From: Lachnospiraceae bacterium
Lineage (GTDB): Bacteria; Bacillota; Clostridia; Lachnospirales; Lachnospiraceae
Direction: 5' to 3'
DNA length: 33,660 bases
Assembly: GCA_022776305.1 (NCBI GenBank)
Contig: JALFIB010000259.1
Span: 1 to 33,660 of the forward strand
Each line of letters starts with the position of its first letter. Positions within the stretch are counted from its first letter, which is position 1. The notes under the pieces were generated by a model, which was given only the letters and a program-made list of their open reading frames with translations, searched no databases and was not told where the DNA came from. The position numbers were made by a program, and so were the translations under genes. Positions 14,965 to 23,587 of the stretch are shown piece by piece.

Positions 14965-15705
14965 ATGATTGTAAAAATTGCTGTGCCGCAGCGCTTTCAA
15001 TTTAAGATGGCGGCAGGATTCGGAGATATTTTTTTCAGAAAACCGGGTGATACCCATTACATAGGAGGAACAGAAGTACTGCCTGCACCTTTATCACCGG
15101 AGCAGGAGCAGGAGTTTCTCGGAATGCTGGGAAAAGAAGGGGAGGCAAAAGCCAAAAGCCAATTGATCGAGCACAACCTCAGGCTGGTGGTATACATAGC
15201 GAAAAAATTTGATAATACGGGTGTGGGAGTGGAAGACTTGATTTCCATAGGGACCATCGGGTTGATCAAAGCCATCAATACCTTTAACCCGGATAAAAAG
15301 ATCAAGCTGGCTACTTATGCATCCAGATGTATTGAAAATGAGATTCTGATGTACCTGAGGCGCAACAGCAAAACAAAAATGGAAGTCTCCATCGACGAAC
15401 CGCTGAACGTCGACTGGGATGGAAACGAACTCCTTTTATCGGACATACTGGGAACAGACGAGGATGTGATCTACAAAGATATGGAATCGGAGGCGGAACA
15501 TAAATTGCTGCAAAAAGCAATAGAGCGTTTATCCGACCGGGAAAAGACCATTGTGCAGCTGAGGTTTGGTATTGATACGAACGACGGGGAAGAGAAGACG
15601 CAAAAAGAAGTGGCAGACCTGCTGGGAATTTCCCAGTCCTATATTTCCCGTCTGGAGAAAAGGATCATAAAGCGTCTGCGCAGAGAGATCGTACGGTTTG
15701 AATAA
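14965..15705 (+). CDS. sigE: Mother-cell sigma factor sigma-E (pro-form)
   Basis: Early mother-cell sigma factor of sporulation, made as an inactive precursor (246 aa). The first about 32 residues are the membrane-associated pro-sequence. The cut is expected near DTHYIGG, by comparison with the YYIGG site of Bacillus. Region 2 ([26 protein letters not shown]) contacts core and the -10. Region 4 ends with the helix-turn-helix [29 protein letters not shown] precedes ATG 14965. It is co-transcribed with its protease gene. The sigma-E-like promoter found upstream of the YlmC/YmxH gene at 16.98 kb is a probable local target. Confidence 0.98.
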   Translation: MIVKIAVPQRFQFKMAAGFGDIFFRKPGDTHYIGGTEVLPAPLSPEQEQEFLGMLGKEGEAKAKSQLIEHNLRLVVYIAKKFDNTGVGVEDLISIGTIGLIKAINTFNPDKKIKLATYASRCIENEILMYLRRNSKTKMEVSIDEPLNVDWDGNELLLSDILGTDEDVIYKDMESEAEHKLLQKAIERLSDREKTIVQLRFGIDTNDGEEKTQKEVADLLGISQSYISRLEKRIIKRLRREIVRFE

Positions 15706-15765
15706 TATTGTCAAGGTCTAATAATTTTTATATTTTTTTGGAAGCCGAATAATCGGGAGCCATTG

Positions 15766-15810
15766 TGAGAATCATTTTACCAGAAGATACTTTCAGGAGG
15801 ATGATTCTCA
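15766..15810 (+). promoter_or_regulatory. Leader hairpin around the sigG ribosome binding site
   Basis: TGAGAATCAT (15766–15775) and ATGATTCTCA (15801–15810) are perfect 10-bp complements. The loop holds the ribosome binding site AGGAGG, and the last stem base is the A of the start codon. Such a structure should dampen translation. A leader stem that tunes sigG expression is known in Bacillus subtilis, so this may be the functional equivalent. Confidence 0.7.
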
Positions 15811-16589
15811 TGGCACTGAATAAAGTAGAGATATGCGGTGTGAACACGTCAAAGCTGCCCATCTTGACGGGAGAAGAAAAGGAATTCCTGTTTGAACGGA
15901 TCAAGGCAGGTGATGAAAATGCACGCGAGCTGTACATTAAAGGAAACCTACGGTTGGTTTTAAGTGTGATCAAACGCTTTTCCGGCAGCAATGAGAATGT
16001 GGACGATCTATTCCAGATCGGCTGCATCGGCCTTATGAAGGCGATTGATAATTTTGATACCAGCCTGAATGTAAAATTTTCCACATATGCGGTTCCCATG
16101 ATCATAGGGGAGATACGCAGGTACCTGCGGGACAACAATGCCATCCGTGTAAGCCGGTCACTGAGGGATACGGCATACAAGGCGATATACGCAAAAGAAA
16201 ATTATACAAAAAAGTATTTAAAAGAACCTACCATACATGAGATTGCAGCAGAGATCGGAATACCGAAGGAGGAGATCGTATATGCCATGGATGCCATCCA
16301 GAGCCCGGTCAGCCTTTACGATCCCATTTATACAGAGGGCGGCGATGCCTTATATGTTATGGACCAGATCAGCGATAAGAAGAATAAAGAAGAAAACTGG
16401 GTAGAGGTTATTTCGCTGAAAGAGGCCATGAAACGTCTGGATGAGAGAGAAAGGCATATCATAGAGCTGCGGTTTTACGAGGGAAAGACCCAGATGGAAG
16501 TGGCTTCGGAGATCGGGATCTCGCAGGCCCAGGTGAGCCGTCTGGAGAAAAATGCATTAAAATGTATGAAAAATTATCTGCGCGCATAA
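15810..16589 (+). CDS. sigG: Late forespore sigma factor sigma-G
   Basis: Directs late forespore genes (spore coat peptides, germination, DNA protection). 259 aa, like the Bacillus protein. It opens with MALNKVEICGVNTSKLP, the hallmark VEICGV start of sigma-G. Region 2 has DDLFQIGCIGLMKAIDNF and KFSTYAVPMIIGEIRRYL; region 4 ends with ISQAQVSRLEKNAL. ATG 15810 is supported by AGGAGG nine bases upstream; the longer frame to 15765 begins in the leader stem. It lies 104 bases after sigE in the conserved order. No clear sigma-F/G promoter could be recognised in that gap, so read-through from spoIIG limited by the leader hairpin may matter. Confidence 0.98.
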   Translation: MALNKVEICGVNTSKLPILTGEEKEFLFERIKAGDENARELYIKGNLRLVLSVIKRFSGSNENVDDLFQIGCIGLMKAIDNFDTSLNVKFSTYAVPMIIGEIRRYLRDNNAIRVSRSLRDTAYKAIYAKENYTKKYLKEPTIHEIAAEIGIPKEEIVYAMDAIQSPVSLYDPIYTEGGDALYVMDQISDKKNKEENWVEVISLKEAMKRLDERERHIIELRFYEGKTQMEVASEIGISQAQVSRLEKNALKCMKNYLRA

Positions 16590-16624
16590 AGGAAGCGCTT
16601 CATAGGGAACGTACCATTAACCCA

Positions 16625-16670
16625 ATAAAAAAGATTTGCCGTACAGCCGGGATCTTCCGCTGTGCGGCAA
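16625..16670 (-). terminator. Terminator of the YlmC/YmxH gene (minus strand)
   Basis: A 12-bp stem TTGCCGTACAGC/GCTGTGCGGCAA (16636–16647, 16659–16670). On the minus strand it is followed by a T-rich run (16625–16632), and on the plus strand it also lies after sigG, where T are lacking. Confidence 0.75.
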
Positions 16671-16688
16671 AAGTGCGTTTGGGGACAG

Positions 16689-16946
16689 TCAGCCGCATTT
16701 TTTACGATGGTCCTCTTCCTTGATATCTACTAAAATGATATCAGCCCCGATCTGCACGATACATTTCCAAGGAATAAAAAATTCGAAATCACGTCCGAAA
16801 AAACTACAGAATTTTCCGGGTCCGGGAACGATCAGGGCAAGAATACAGCCGGTCTTGCAGTCAATATCCAGATCACTGATACAGCCCAGAGACCGGCAAG
16901 TCTGGATGTTGATCACTTCTTTTTGCTTCAGGTCATAATAGCGCAT
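16689..16946 (-). CDS. YlmC/YmxH-family PRC-barrel sporulation protein
   Basis: Small cytoplasmic beta-barrel protein (85 aa) of the YlmC/YmxH family, found in endospore formers; its biochemical role is unknown. It starts MRYYDLKQKEVINI and contains GCISDLDIDCKTGCILALIV and FFIPWKCIVQIGADIILVD, the two halves of the PRC-barrel fold. Start ATG at 16944–16946 is chosen for TTGGAGG just upstream; the longer open frame to 17027 includes promoter DNA. It lies convergent to sigG and divergent from nrdR, with a sigma-E-like promoter 31–58 bases upstream, which supports mother-cell expression. Confidence 0.88.
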   Translation of the reverse strand: MRYYDLKQKEVINIQTCRSLGCISDLDIDCKTGCILALIVPGPGKFCSFFGRDFEFFIPWKCIVQIGADIILVDIKEEDHRKKCG

Positions 16947-16976
16947 ATTACCTCCAAAGGCCAATCTTTCGTATTT

Positions 16977-17004
16977 ATTATATGATTCCCGATTGACAGT
17001 ATTT
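16977..17004 (-). promoter_or_regulatory. Sigma-E-like promoter of the YlmC/YmxH gene
   Basis: On the minus strand AAATACT, 13 bases, then CATATAAT, which fits the sigma-E -10 (CATANANT) fully and the -35 at most positions. It overlaps the nrdR promoter on the other strand. Confidence 0.55.
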
Positions 17005-17021
17005 CCGGCATCCTTTATACT
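16993..17021 (+). promoter_or_regulatory. Sigma-A promoter of nrdR
   Basis: TTGACA, exactly 17 bases, TATACT: nearly consensus. The predicted leader is about 93 bases. No NrdR-box pair (ACACwATATwGT-like) was seen near it. Confidence 0.75.
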
Positions 17022-17120
17022 CAACATAGAATCATTTGAACGGAACCATCGTTATATTTTGCAGAGAGGCTTTGCTGTACCGAAGGGCTAGGCAGCCGTA
17101 AGATTTAGGAGGAAAAATTC

Positions 17121-17570
17121 ATGAAATGCCCGTTCTGTAATCAGGATAATACGCGTGTGGTAGATTCCAGACCAGCAGATGACAACAATTCCATCAGGAG
17201 GAGACGCCTTTGTGATGAATGCGGCAAACGGTTCACTACATACGAAAAAGTAGAGACCATTCCGTTGATCGTGATAAAAAAGGATCAGACGAGAGAGCAG
17301 TACGACCGAAGCAAGATTGAAGCAGGTGTGATGCGTGCCTGCTACAAACGCCCGATCCCCATCCAGAAGATCAAAGAGATGATCGATGCAGTGGAGATGG
17401 AGATTTTCAACCGGGAAGAAAAAGAGATCGAGAGCAAAGTGATCGGCGAGATCGTAATGGACAAACTGAAAGATCTGGAAGCAGTTGCGTATGTCAGGTT
17501 TGCATCGGTGTACCGTGAATTTAAAGATGTCAACACCTTTATGGATGAATTAAAAAAGATTTTAGAGTAA
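17121..17570 (+). CDS. nrdR: Ribonucleotide reductase regulator NrdR
   Basis: Nucleotide-sensing repressor of ribonucleotide reductase genes (149 aa). N-terminal zinc ribbon: Cys3-Cys6 in MKCPFC and Cys31-Cys34 in LCDECG, with the basic stretch SIRRRR for DNA contact. The ATP-cone follows (VIKKDQTREQYDRSKIEAGV to about residue 140). Length and motifs are standard. TAGGAGG precedes ATG 17121. It is a single-gene unit bracketed by its own promoter and a strong terminator. Its targets (nrd genes) are not in this window. Confidence 0.98.
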   Translation: MKCPFCNQDNTRVVDSRPADDNNSIRRRRLCDECGKRFTTYEKVETIPLIVIKKDQTREQYDRSKIEAGVMRACYKRPIPIQKIKEMIDAVEMEIFNREEKEIESKVIGEIVMDKLKDLEAVAYVRFASVYREFKDVNTFMDELKKILE

Positions 17571-17575
17571 TAGAC

Positions 17576-17610
17576 AAGGATGTGGGATGAATGGATTCCC
17601 GCATCCTTTT
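17576..17610 (+). terminator. Terminator after nrdR
   Basis: AAGGATGTGGGA and TCCCGCATCCTT form a 12-bp stem (one G-T pair) with a 9-base loop, then TT. Confidence 0.85.
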
Positions 17611-17668
17611 GCATAAACTTAAAGTTTCATGAATATCGGAAGAAAGGTTGCACCAAAAGGGTGGTCAG

Positions 17669-17677
17669 TGTTATACT
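17669..17677 (+). promoter_or_regulatory. Extended -10 promoter of the three-gene unknown cluster
   Basis: TGTTATACT is an extended -10; the -35 is weak. The start would be about 20 bases before ATG 17704, so the leader is short. Confidence 0.5.
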
Positions 17678-17703
17678 TTGAATGGTATTTTTGGGACAGG
17701 TGA

Positions 17704-20700
17704 ATGGAATTGAAAAGAAGAATTGAACAATTATTAAACGGAATATTTGAATATGAACAGCCTCATCTTGTGGCAGAACCGCAGGAGATCTTCCTCACGG
17801 CAAGGCCCGGGGAGGCAGCCCACGGAAGTTTCCGTTTGGAAAGCGAAGACCAGAGGAAAATAAAAGGTTTCCTGTACACTTCCAGCCCACGGATGATCTG
17901 TGAGCCGATGGAATTTCAAGGACTTGTAAGCGAGATCCATTACCAGATGGACTGCAGCGGTCTGGAAGAAGGGGCAAAAGAGGATGGGACGATCACGGTC
18001 TGCAGCGATATCGGCGAATATGAGATCCCTTTTCATGTCAGTGTAAAGGGAGGAGAGCATAGCCGGGAACCCATCATGCTGGAGGAGTTTTCAGAGTTTG
18101 TGAAATTGGCGCGTGAGGATTACCAGAGAGCTTACCGCGTCTTTTTGTCAACGGGATTCCACAGCTTTCTTGCAGAGAAGGAGCCGGAGCTTCTGGGATT
18201 GTATGAGAGCTTGATGGCAGGGGAGAAGAGCTACCACTGTATGGAAGAGTTCCTGACAGGATCGGGTAGGAAGGAACCGATTGAGCTTGCTGTGGAGCGG
18301 GATTCTTATGTGCACAAGGATCTTGCGGAGCCTATTCAGGAGACGATCCGGATCGGAAAAAATACATGGGGCTTCCAGAAGATAGAGATCAGCTCTGATG
18401 CACGTTTCCTGCGCCCGGAAAAAAGGATTTTGGGGACAGATGAATTTGCCGGCAGCACTTATGATCTGAATTTTATTTTAGATACAAATTTGATGCATGC
18501 AGGAAATAATTATGCCCGCCTCACGATTTCTACGGGGATCCAGACCTTGGCTATTGAGATAAAGGCACAAAGGGCAGGCAAGGCAGCATCTGCCAAAGGA
18601 TACCATATTTGTAAGATTATGCGTAAAGAGCTGGAAAGCTTGTATGTGAGCTTCCGGCTGAAAAAGATAGATCTGACCACGTGGGTAGAGCGTTCTGTCA
18701 GCGTGATCAACAGCTACCGCAGGGCCGGAGGGGATGACCCCTTTGCGGAGCTGTTCCTTGTACAGCTTTATTTTGCTGACGGGAAAAAACAAAAAGCTTA
18801 TAAAATACTGGAGTCTATGGAATCGCAGAAGTATCGTCTGAATACACCGGAGCGATACGGTTTTTATCTGTATATGTCCACCTTTTTCTACCATGAGGTT
18901 TCTTATGTGGACCGGGTGGAGGAAGAGATCACGAAAATGTTCTACCGGGATAAGACAAATTGGAAGCTCCAGTGGATCCTGTTATATTTGAAAGAATCAC
19001 TGTTAAATGATGAAAATGCAAAGTACGAGGCTATCGCGGAACAGTTCCGGTATGGCTGCCGCAGCCGCATCATGTACCTTGAGGCCTATCAGATTTTAAA
19101 GGACAACCCCTATTTGATGAGGCGTATCGGAGCTTTTGAGCTGCAGCTTCTCCGTTTTGCGGCACAGGAGGGTGTCCTGACTGCAGAGGTGGTACGTCAG
19201 GCTGCAGGGCTGGCACTCCATCAGGACAACTTTGACCAGCGTTTGTATGAGGTGCTCACTGCCGGATACCAGCTGTATCCGTCTTCCGAGCTTGTGAAAG
19301 CCATCTGTGTGCTGCTGATGCAGGGAGATAAGAAGGACAGCGGCTGCTTTAAGTGGTATGCCAAGGGCGTGGAAGAAGGGCTGCGCATCACGGGCCTTTA
19401 CGAATACTATATGGAAACCATGGATAATCTGGACATGCAGGAAATGCCTCAGGTGATACGGATGTACTTTGCTTACGATAATACCTTAGACTACCGGAAG
19501 CGTGCCGCTATCTACCGAAATATTATAGAAAAGCGTGATAAAGATGCACAGACGTACCATCATTACCGGGCGGCGATTGAAAAGTTTGCGGTAGACCAGC
19601 TGGAAGCAGGCCATATTTCTGACGATCTGGCAGTTATTTACAGCACATTCCTGCGGAAGAATATGCTCACAAAGCCTACTGCAGAAAAATTGGTCCGGCT
19701 GCTGTTTACCTGCGAAGTGACATGCACCAGCCCGGATGCCCAAAAGCTGATCCTCTATACCAACAGGCTTTTGCAGGAGCAGACTGCAGTATTCGTAGAG
19801 GGGACTGCGTATATCCCTATCTACGATCAGGACAGCGTGCTGCTGGTGGAGGATTCCAAGGGGCATCGCTATCAGGCTTCTTTCTCCTGTAGGAGCAGAA
19901 GGATATTTGAGTCGGAAGAAATGCTGGCCTGGTGTGCACAGAAAGCGCCGGATTGCACAGGGCTTCTGCTATACCTGTGCTCCCAGTGCCTGGAAGCAAA
20001 ATTGGTCAACAAAAATACACTGGCCTTTTTCAGAAGGGCAGCACAGCGGAAAGAGTTTTCGGATACCTTCCGCAACGAGATCCGCAAAATACTCCTTCAG
20101 TATTATGCGGAGCATACCCGTGACGAATCATTGCCGGAATTTCTGGAAGAGATCCCATATCTGGAATATGTGCAGGTAGACAAAACTGCCTTGATCACCA
20201 TGCTGGCGGAAGAAGGAAAATGCTCCGACGCATTCTCACTGCTGGATGCTTACGGTGCAGAAGGCATTCCTCTGCTGCAGCTGGTGCGTATCTGCAGCCG
20301 CATGGTGCTGGAACTGGAGTTCGAAGAAAATACAATGCTTGTGTCTTTGTGCCATTACTGTTTCAGCAGCGGGAAATACGACGATAAACTGCTACGCTAC
20401 CTGCTGTTATACTATGAAGGGCCTGTGCGGGAAATGAAGCTTTTATGGCAGGCAGCAGTAAAATTTGACCTTGATACCATGCTGTTAGAAGAAAAGATCA
20501 TGATGATGATCCTTTTCACAAGAAGCGGTACGAAAGGGTCAGAGCCGGTCTTTGAATCCTATGTGAGCAAAATGGGCCGCAAAAGGATATGCAAGGCCTA
20601 TGTGAATTTGAAGTCTTATGAATACTTTGTGAAAGGGATCCCAGTGGCTGCTTCTGTGTTCCAGTATATTGAACGGGAATACAAGTATCTGGAGCCAAAG

Positions 20701-21267
20701 GGAAGGCTGGATGAACAGGAACAGGTGTGCCGTCTTGCCCTGCTGCAGAACTATGCAAAAAAGGTGGAGCTGAACCGTGAGCAGAGACAGCTGGTTTCAG
20801 CGATGCTGGAGGAGTTCGGGGCAAAGGGAATGCGGTTTGCGTTCTGGCAGAGTTTTGATAAAGAGCTATTGATGCCTTACCAGATGGATGGAAAGGTTTT
20901 TGCAGAGTATGTGTGCAGCCCGGAAAGCAAAGTGAGCATTTACTACCGTATGCGCGGAAAAGAAGAATCCTACACAAAAGAAGATGTGAAGAATTATTTT
21001 GAGGGCATTTTTGTGCGGGAATTCACGCTTTTTTCCGGAGAAGAACTGGAATGCTATATTGAAGAAGAACTCGGAGGGGAAGTAAAGCGCTCCGGTATCC
21101 GCGTGCTGCGTGCATCGGATCCGTCGGAAGAAGGAAGTTCCAAGTATGCATACCTGAACAGGATATCAAAAGCGCAGCACTCAGGTGACGAAGCACTGCT
21201 GCAGTCTGAATTGGAATCCTACCTTACCATGGAATATCTGACGCAGGAAGTGTTTACACTGGTATAA
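17704..21267 (+). CDS. Giant conserved protein of unknown function (DUF5717-like)
   Basis: 1187-aa cytoplasmic protein with no signal peptide or membrane segment. I recall this family as DUF5717, common in Lachnospiraceae; function unknown. By eye there are two beta-sandwich-like parts. The first is at about residues 20–118 (EIFLTARPGEAAHGSFRLES … GEYEIPFHVSVKG). The second is at about 195–300 (IELAVERDSYVHKDL … TLAIEIKAQR). A long helical-repeat region with TPR/HAT-like spacing then starts near residue 305 with YHICKIMRKELESLY. Short beta inserts occur near 702–723 (AYIPIYDQDSVLLVEDSKG) and 1076–1130 (KVSIYYRMRG … FEGIFVREFTLFSGEEL). The shape suggests a scaffold. It is followed by genes for an Hsp70/actin-like protein and a TPR-like protein in the same direction. 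Confidence 0.85.
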   Translation: MELKRRIEQLLNGIFEYEQPHLVAEPQEIFLTARPGEAAHGSFRLESEDQRKIKGFLYTSSPRMICEPMEFQGLVSEIHYQMDCSGLEEGAKEDGTITVCSDIGEYEIPFHVSVKGGEHSREPIMLEEFSEFVKLAREDYQRAYRVFLSTGFHSFLAEKEPELLGLYESLMAGEKSYHCMEEFLTGSGRKEPIELAVERDSYVHKDLAEPIQETIRIGKNTWGFQKIEISSDARFLRPEKRILGTDEFAGSTYDLNFILDTNLMHAGNNYARLTISTGIQTLAIEIKAQRAGKAASAKGYHICKIMRKELESLYVSFRLKKIDLTTWVERSVSVINSYRRAGGDDPFAELFLVQLYFADGKKQKAYKILESMESQKYRLNTPERYGFYLYMSTFFYHEVSYVDRVEEEITKMFYRDKTNWKLQWILLYLKESLLNDENAKYEAIAEQFRYGCRSRIMYLEAYQILKDNPYLMRRIGAFELQLLRFAAQEGVLTAEVVRQAAGLALHQDNFDQRLYEVLTAGYQLYPSSELVKAICVLLMQGDKKDSGCFKWYAKGVEEGLRITGLYEYYMETMDNLDMQEMPQVIRMYFAYDNTLDYRKRAAIYRNIIEKRDKDAQTYHHYRAAIEKFAVDQLEAGHISDDLAVIYSTFLRKNMLTKPTAEKLVRLLFTCEVTCTSPDAQKLILYTNRLLQEQTAVFVEGTAYIPIYDQDSVLLVEDSKGHRYQASFSCRSRRIFESEEMLAWCAQKAPDCTGLLLYLCSQCLEAKLVNKNTLAFFRRAAQRKEFSDTFRNEIRKILLQYYAEHTRDESLPEFLEEIPYLEYVQVDKTALITMLAEEGKCSDAFSLLDAYGAEGIPLLQLVRICSRMVLELEFEENTMLVSLCHYCFSSGKYDDKLLRYLLLYYEGPVREMKLLWQAAVKFDLDTMLLEEKIMMMILFTRSGTKGSEPVFESYVSKMGRKRICKAYVNLKSYEYFVKGIPVAASVFQYIEREYKYLEPKGRLDEQEQVCRLALLQNYAKKVELNREQRQLVSAMLEEFGAKGMRFAFWQSFDKELLMPYQMDGKVFAEYVCSPESKVSIYYRMRGKEESYTKEDVKNYFEGIFVREFTLFSGEELECYIEEELGGEVKRSGIRVLRASDPSEEGSSKYAYLNRISKAQHSGDEALLQSELESYLTMEYLTQEVFTLV

Positions 21268-21328
21268 AAACAGGGATGATCTCTTTTTGAAAAGAAAAAG
21301 GGTACGGTCTCATAGTGGAGTAAAACAT

Positions 21329-22603
21329 ATGATACAAGCAACAAATGAACTGATCCTCGGGATCGAATTAAACAAAAATTTTGCCCAGATCACATATTTC
21401 CATCAGTCAGTCAAGGAGCCTGTGACCCTTGGCATGGCAGGAAGCGGGGATCAGATGATGATCCCTCCGGCGCTGCGCCAGAATGCGAAGGGACAATGGA
21501 TGATCTGGAACGGAGAGCCTGTGAAAGATGAGGAAGAGCCTGACCTGTTCAGGATCTCAGACCTGTTTGGCAAGCTGGAACGTCAGGAGGTTCTGGGAGA
21601 CGGTGAAAGGTCTTTTGAACCGGCAGAGCTTTTGACTATTTATTTTAAAGTGTGCATGTCCGGATTAAAGCTGCTGACCCATAATACAAAAGTCCATGTT
21701 ATGGTGACAGTGAAAGAGCTGACGGAGCGCTGGAGCAGTCTGATCGTCGAGGCGCTGGAGCGGAATAATATAGACCGGAAGCAGATTTATCTTCAGGATT
21801 ACTTATCGTCCTTTTATTATTATACGGTCAACCAAAAAAAAGAGTTATGGTATCAGGATGTGGCTCTTTTGGATTATGAGGAAGAGAGCATTGTGGGATA
21901 CGTGCTCCATATTGACAGGAGTACGCGGCCTGCCATTGCCAGAGCTCAGGAAGTAGCCAGACAGCCCATGGGAGACGCGGTGCGTGACGGACGGAGCGAC
22001 CAGGAGTGGAAAAAAGAAAAAGACAGGCTGTTTTTTGAGCTTCTGAAGAAAGTCTTTGAGCGGCGGACCATTTCTGTCAGTTATCTGATCGGTGATTATT
22101 TTAATAAGAGCTGGGCAGAGCGCTCTATTCAGTATCTCTGCTATAAACGCCACGCGTTTCAGGGGAAAAACCTTTATTCAAAAGGAGCGTGCTACGCGGC
22201 GATGGAGCGGGCAGGACTGATCCCGGGCCGGGACATCCTATTCGGCGGCCGTGATATGATCCAGCGCAATATCGGCATGGAGATGCGTATCCGCGGAAAG
22301 GACACTTTTTATCCCATGATCAGTGCGGGGATCAACTGGTATGAAGCCCATCATGTCTGCGAATTTATTTTAAACCATGAGCGGGAGATCAGGATCATCT
22401 CTTCTCCCATGGAGCCGGGAGAGAGCATTATACATGGGATGCGCCTGCCCGGGCTGCCGCCAAGGCCGAACAGGAGCACAAGGATCCGCCTTACGCTTTA
22501 TTTCTCTTCACCCACTACCTGTGTGGTTGAGGCGGAAGACTTAGGGTTCGGTGGATTTTACAGGTCATCCGGATTGAGCTGGAGCCGGACGATCAAGTTT
22601 TAG
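21329..22603 (+). CDS. Conserved protein with weak Hsp70/actin-fold resemblance (DUF5716-like)
   Basis: 424 aa, no signal or membrane segment. I recall the family as DUF5716. Residues 8–25 (ILGIELNKNFAQITYFH) resemble the phosphate-1 loop of the Hsp70/actin ATPases. Residues about 178–197 (VALLDYEEESIVGYVLHID) resemble the phosphate-2 strand pair. TVKELTERWSSLIVEALE and YLQDYLSSFYYY fit the helix and strand between them. The end (TRIRLTLYFSSPTTCVVEAE) resembles the start of an Hsp70 substrate-binding beta domain. The usual GGGTFD-type glycines are absent, so ATP hydrolysis is doubtful. ATG 21329 (GTGGAG upstream) is preferred over TTG 21287. It lies close behind the giant gene and 26 bases before the TPR-like gene, so the three are likely one operon. 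Confidence 0.78.
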   Translation: MIQATNELILGIELNKNFAQITYFHQSVKEPVTLGMAGSGDQMMIPPALRQNAKGQWMIWNGEPVKDEEEPDLFRISDLFGKLERQEVLGDGERSFEPAELLTIYFKVCMSGLKLLTHNTKVHVMVTVKELTERWSSLIVEALERNNIDRKQIYLQDYLSSFYYYTVNQKKELWYQDVALLDYEEESIVGYVLHIDRSTRPAIARAQEVARQPMGDAVRDGRSDQEWKKEKDRLFFELLKKVFERRTISVSYLIGDYFNKSWAERSIQYLCYKRHAFQGKNLYSKGACYAAMERAGLIPGRDILFGGRDMIQRNIGMEMRIRGKDTFYPMISAGINWYEAHHVCEFILNHEREIRIISSPMEPGESIIHGMRLPGLPPRPNRSTRIRLTLYFSSPTTCVVEAEDLGFGGFYRSSGLSWSRTIKF

Positions 22604-22629
22604 GTTCAAAAAACGGAAAGGATTCAAGT

Positions 22630-23424
22630 ATGAGTTATGATCTGTGCCTGCTGGGGCAGGCGGAGAAACCGTATTATATTGAAAATATCCGCACAGGGAT
22701 CTATTCTTTGGAGGAACTGTGCTTTTACCTTTACAACAACATCTGTTTGATCGACGATTCCATCATGAATGAAGGACTGTGCGACTGGATCCGGGATGAG
22801 CTGAAGCTGTCAAAATTATATAGGCAGTTGTATGAACAGCTGGAAAAGAGAGAAGGGGCAGCTTTTTTTGTCCTTCCCATCTTTCGGGAGGCCGGCTACC
22901 TGTCCCATCAGGAAATGAGGGAGTTTCAGGAACGGCTCACAAAGCTGGAGGTACAGTCGGAAGACATGAAACAGAAGCTGCGCGGCGACTATCTTGTGAA
23001 AGAAAAAATGTTTGGCCGGGCGATCTGGGAATACAGGCAGATTTTAAACAGAAAAAATCCGGGGAAGCTTGGCACGCAGTTTTATGCGGCTGTCTGGAAT
23101 AATCTTGGGGCCGCATATGCAGGGCTTTTCCAATTTAAAGAAGCCTCCCAGTGTTTTTGGGAGTCTTACGGGCTGATGAAAACGAAAGAGACCTTCCGGA
23201 AATACATCAGTACGCTGCCTCTGTTTTTGACGGAGGAGGAATACCAGAAAAAGCTGAAGGAGCTTCAGGCGGATGCGTATCTCGTCCAAAAGATCCAGGA
23301 ATACAATGCCAAGATCTGTACGCAGAAGTCCTTTTCCGATGAGCTTGAGCGGATGAAAAAACGGGATTCTGCTGAGATCGTGGAAGAATTAAAGGAAGAA
23401 TACTGTAGAAGTACGAAAATCTGA
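22630..23424 (+). CDS. TPR-like protein of unknown function
   Basis: 264-aa soluble, mostly helical protein. Residues 1–60 form a conserved-looking start (YDLCLLGQAEKPYYIENIRT and GIYSLEELCFYLYNNICL). Residues about 85–115 are likely coiled coil (EMREFQERLTKLEVQSEDMK). Residues about 118–190 hold two TPR-like hairpins: MFGRAIWEYRQILNRKN, then FYAAVWNNLGAAYAGLFQFKEASQCFWESY. The tail is charged and helical. ATG 22630 follows GGAAAGGATT. It is the last gene before the purF promoter. With its two upstream neighbours it makes a scaffold, ATPase-like and TPR set, which suggests a chaperone-type or assembly role, but that is inference. Confidence 0.82.
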   Translation: MSYDLCLLGQAEKPYYIENIRTGIYSLEELCFYLYNNICLIDDSIMNEGLCDWIRDELKLSKLYRQLYEQLEKREGAAFFVLPIFREAGYLSHQEMREFQERLTKLEVQSEDMKQKLRGDYLVKEKMFGRAIWEYRQILNRKNPGKLGTQFYAAVWNNLGAAYAGLFQFKEASQCFWESYGLMKTKETFRKYISTLPLFLTEEEYQKKLKELQADAYLVQKIQEYNAKICTQKSFSDELERMKKRDSAEIVEELKEEYCRSTKI

Positions 23425-23426
23425 AC

Positions 23427-23455
23427 TTGCTTTATTGTTTTAGATAAGCTATACT
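23427..23455 (+). promoter_or_regulatory. Sigma-A promoter of purF
   Basis: TTGCTT, 17 bases, TATACT. The leader is about 125 bases. No purine riboswitch core or PurR-box pair was recognised in it. Confidence 0.55.
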
Positions 23456-23587
23456 ATGGAATTGCATGATAAACTTAAAATGGATGTATTCGTTTGAAAA
23501 GCAGGCCGGGTACTTTTTTATTCACGACAGCATCTGGAAGTTTCGGGCGGATACGAATAGACTTGCTAAGAGACAGGAGAGGTGCAG

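Noticed and set aside
15706-15765. A sigma-F/sigma-G promoter before sigG
   Set aside because: TGAATA occurs at the sigE stop, but no matching -10 was found at suitable spacing.
23456-23587. Purine riboswitch or PurR boxes in the purF leader
   Set aside because: No three-stem core with the conserved loop sequences and no paired PurR-box motif could be recognised.
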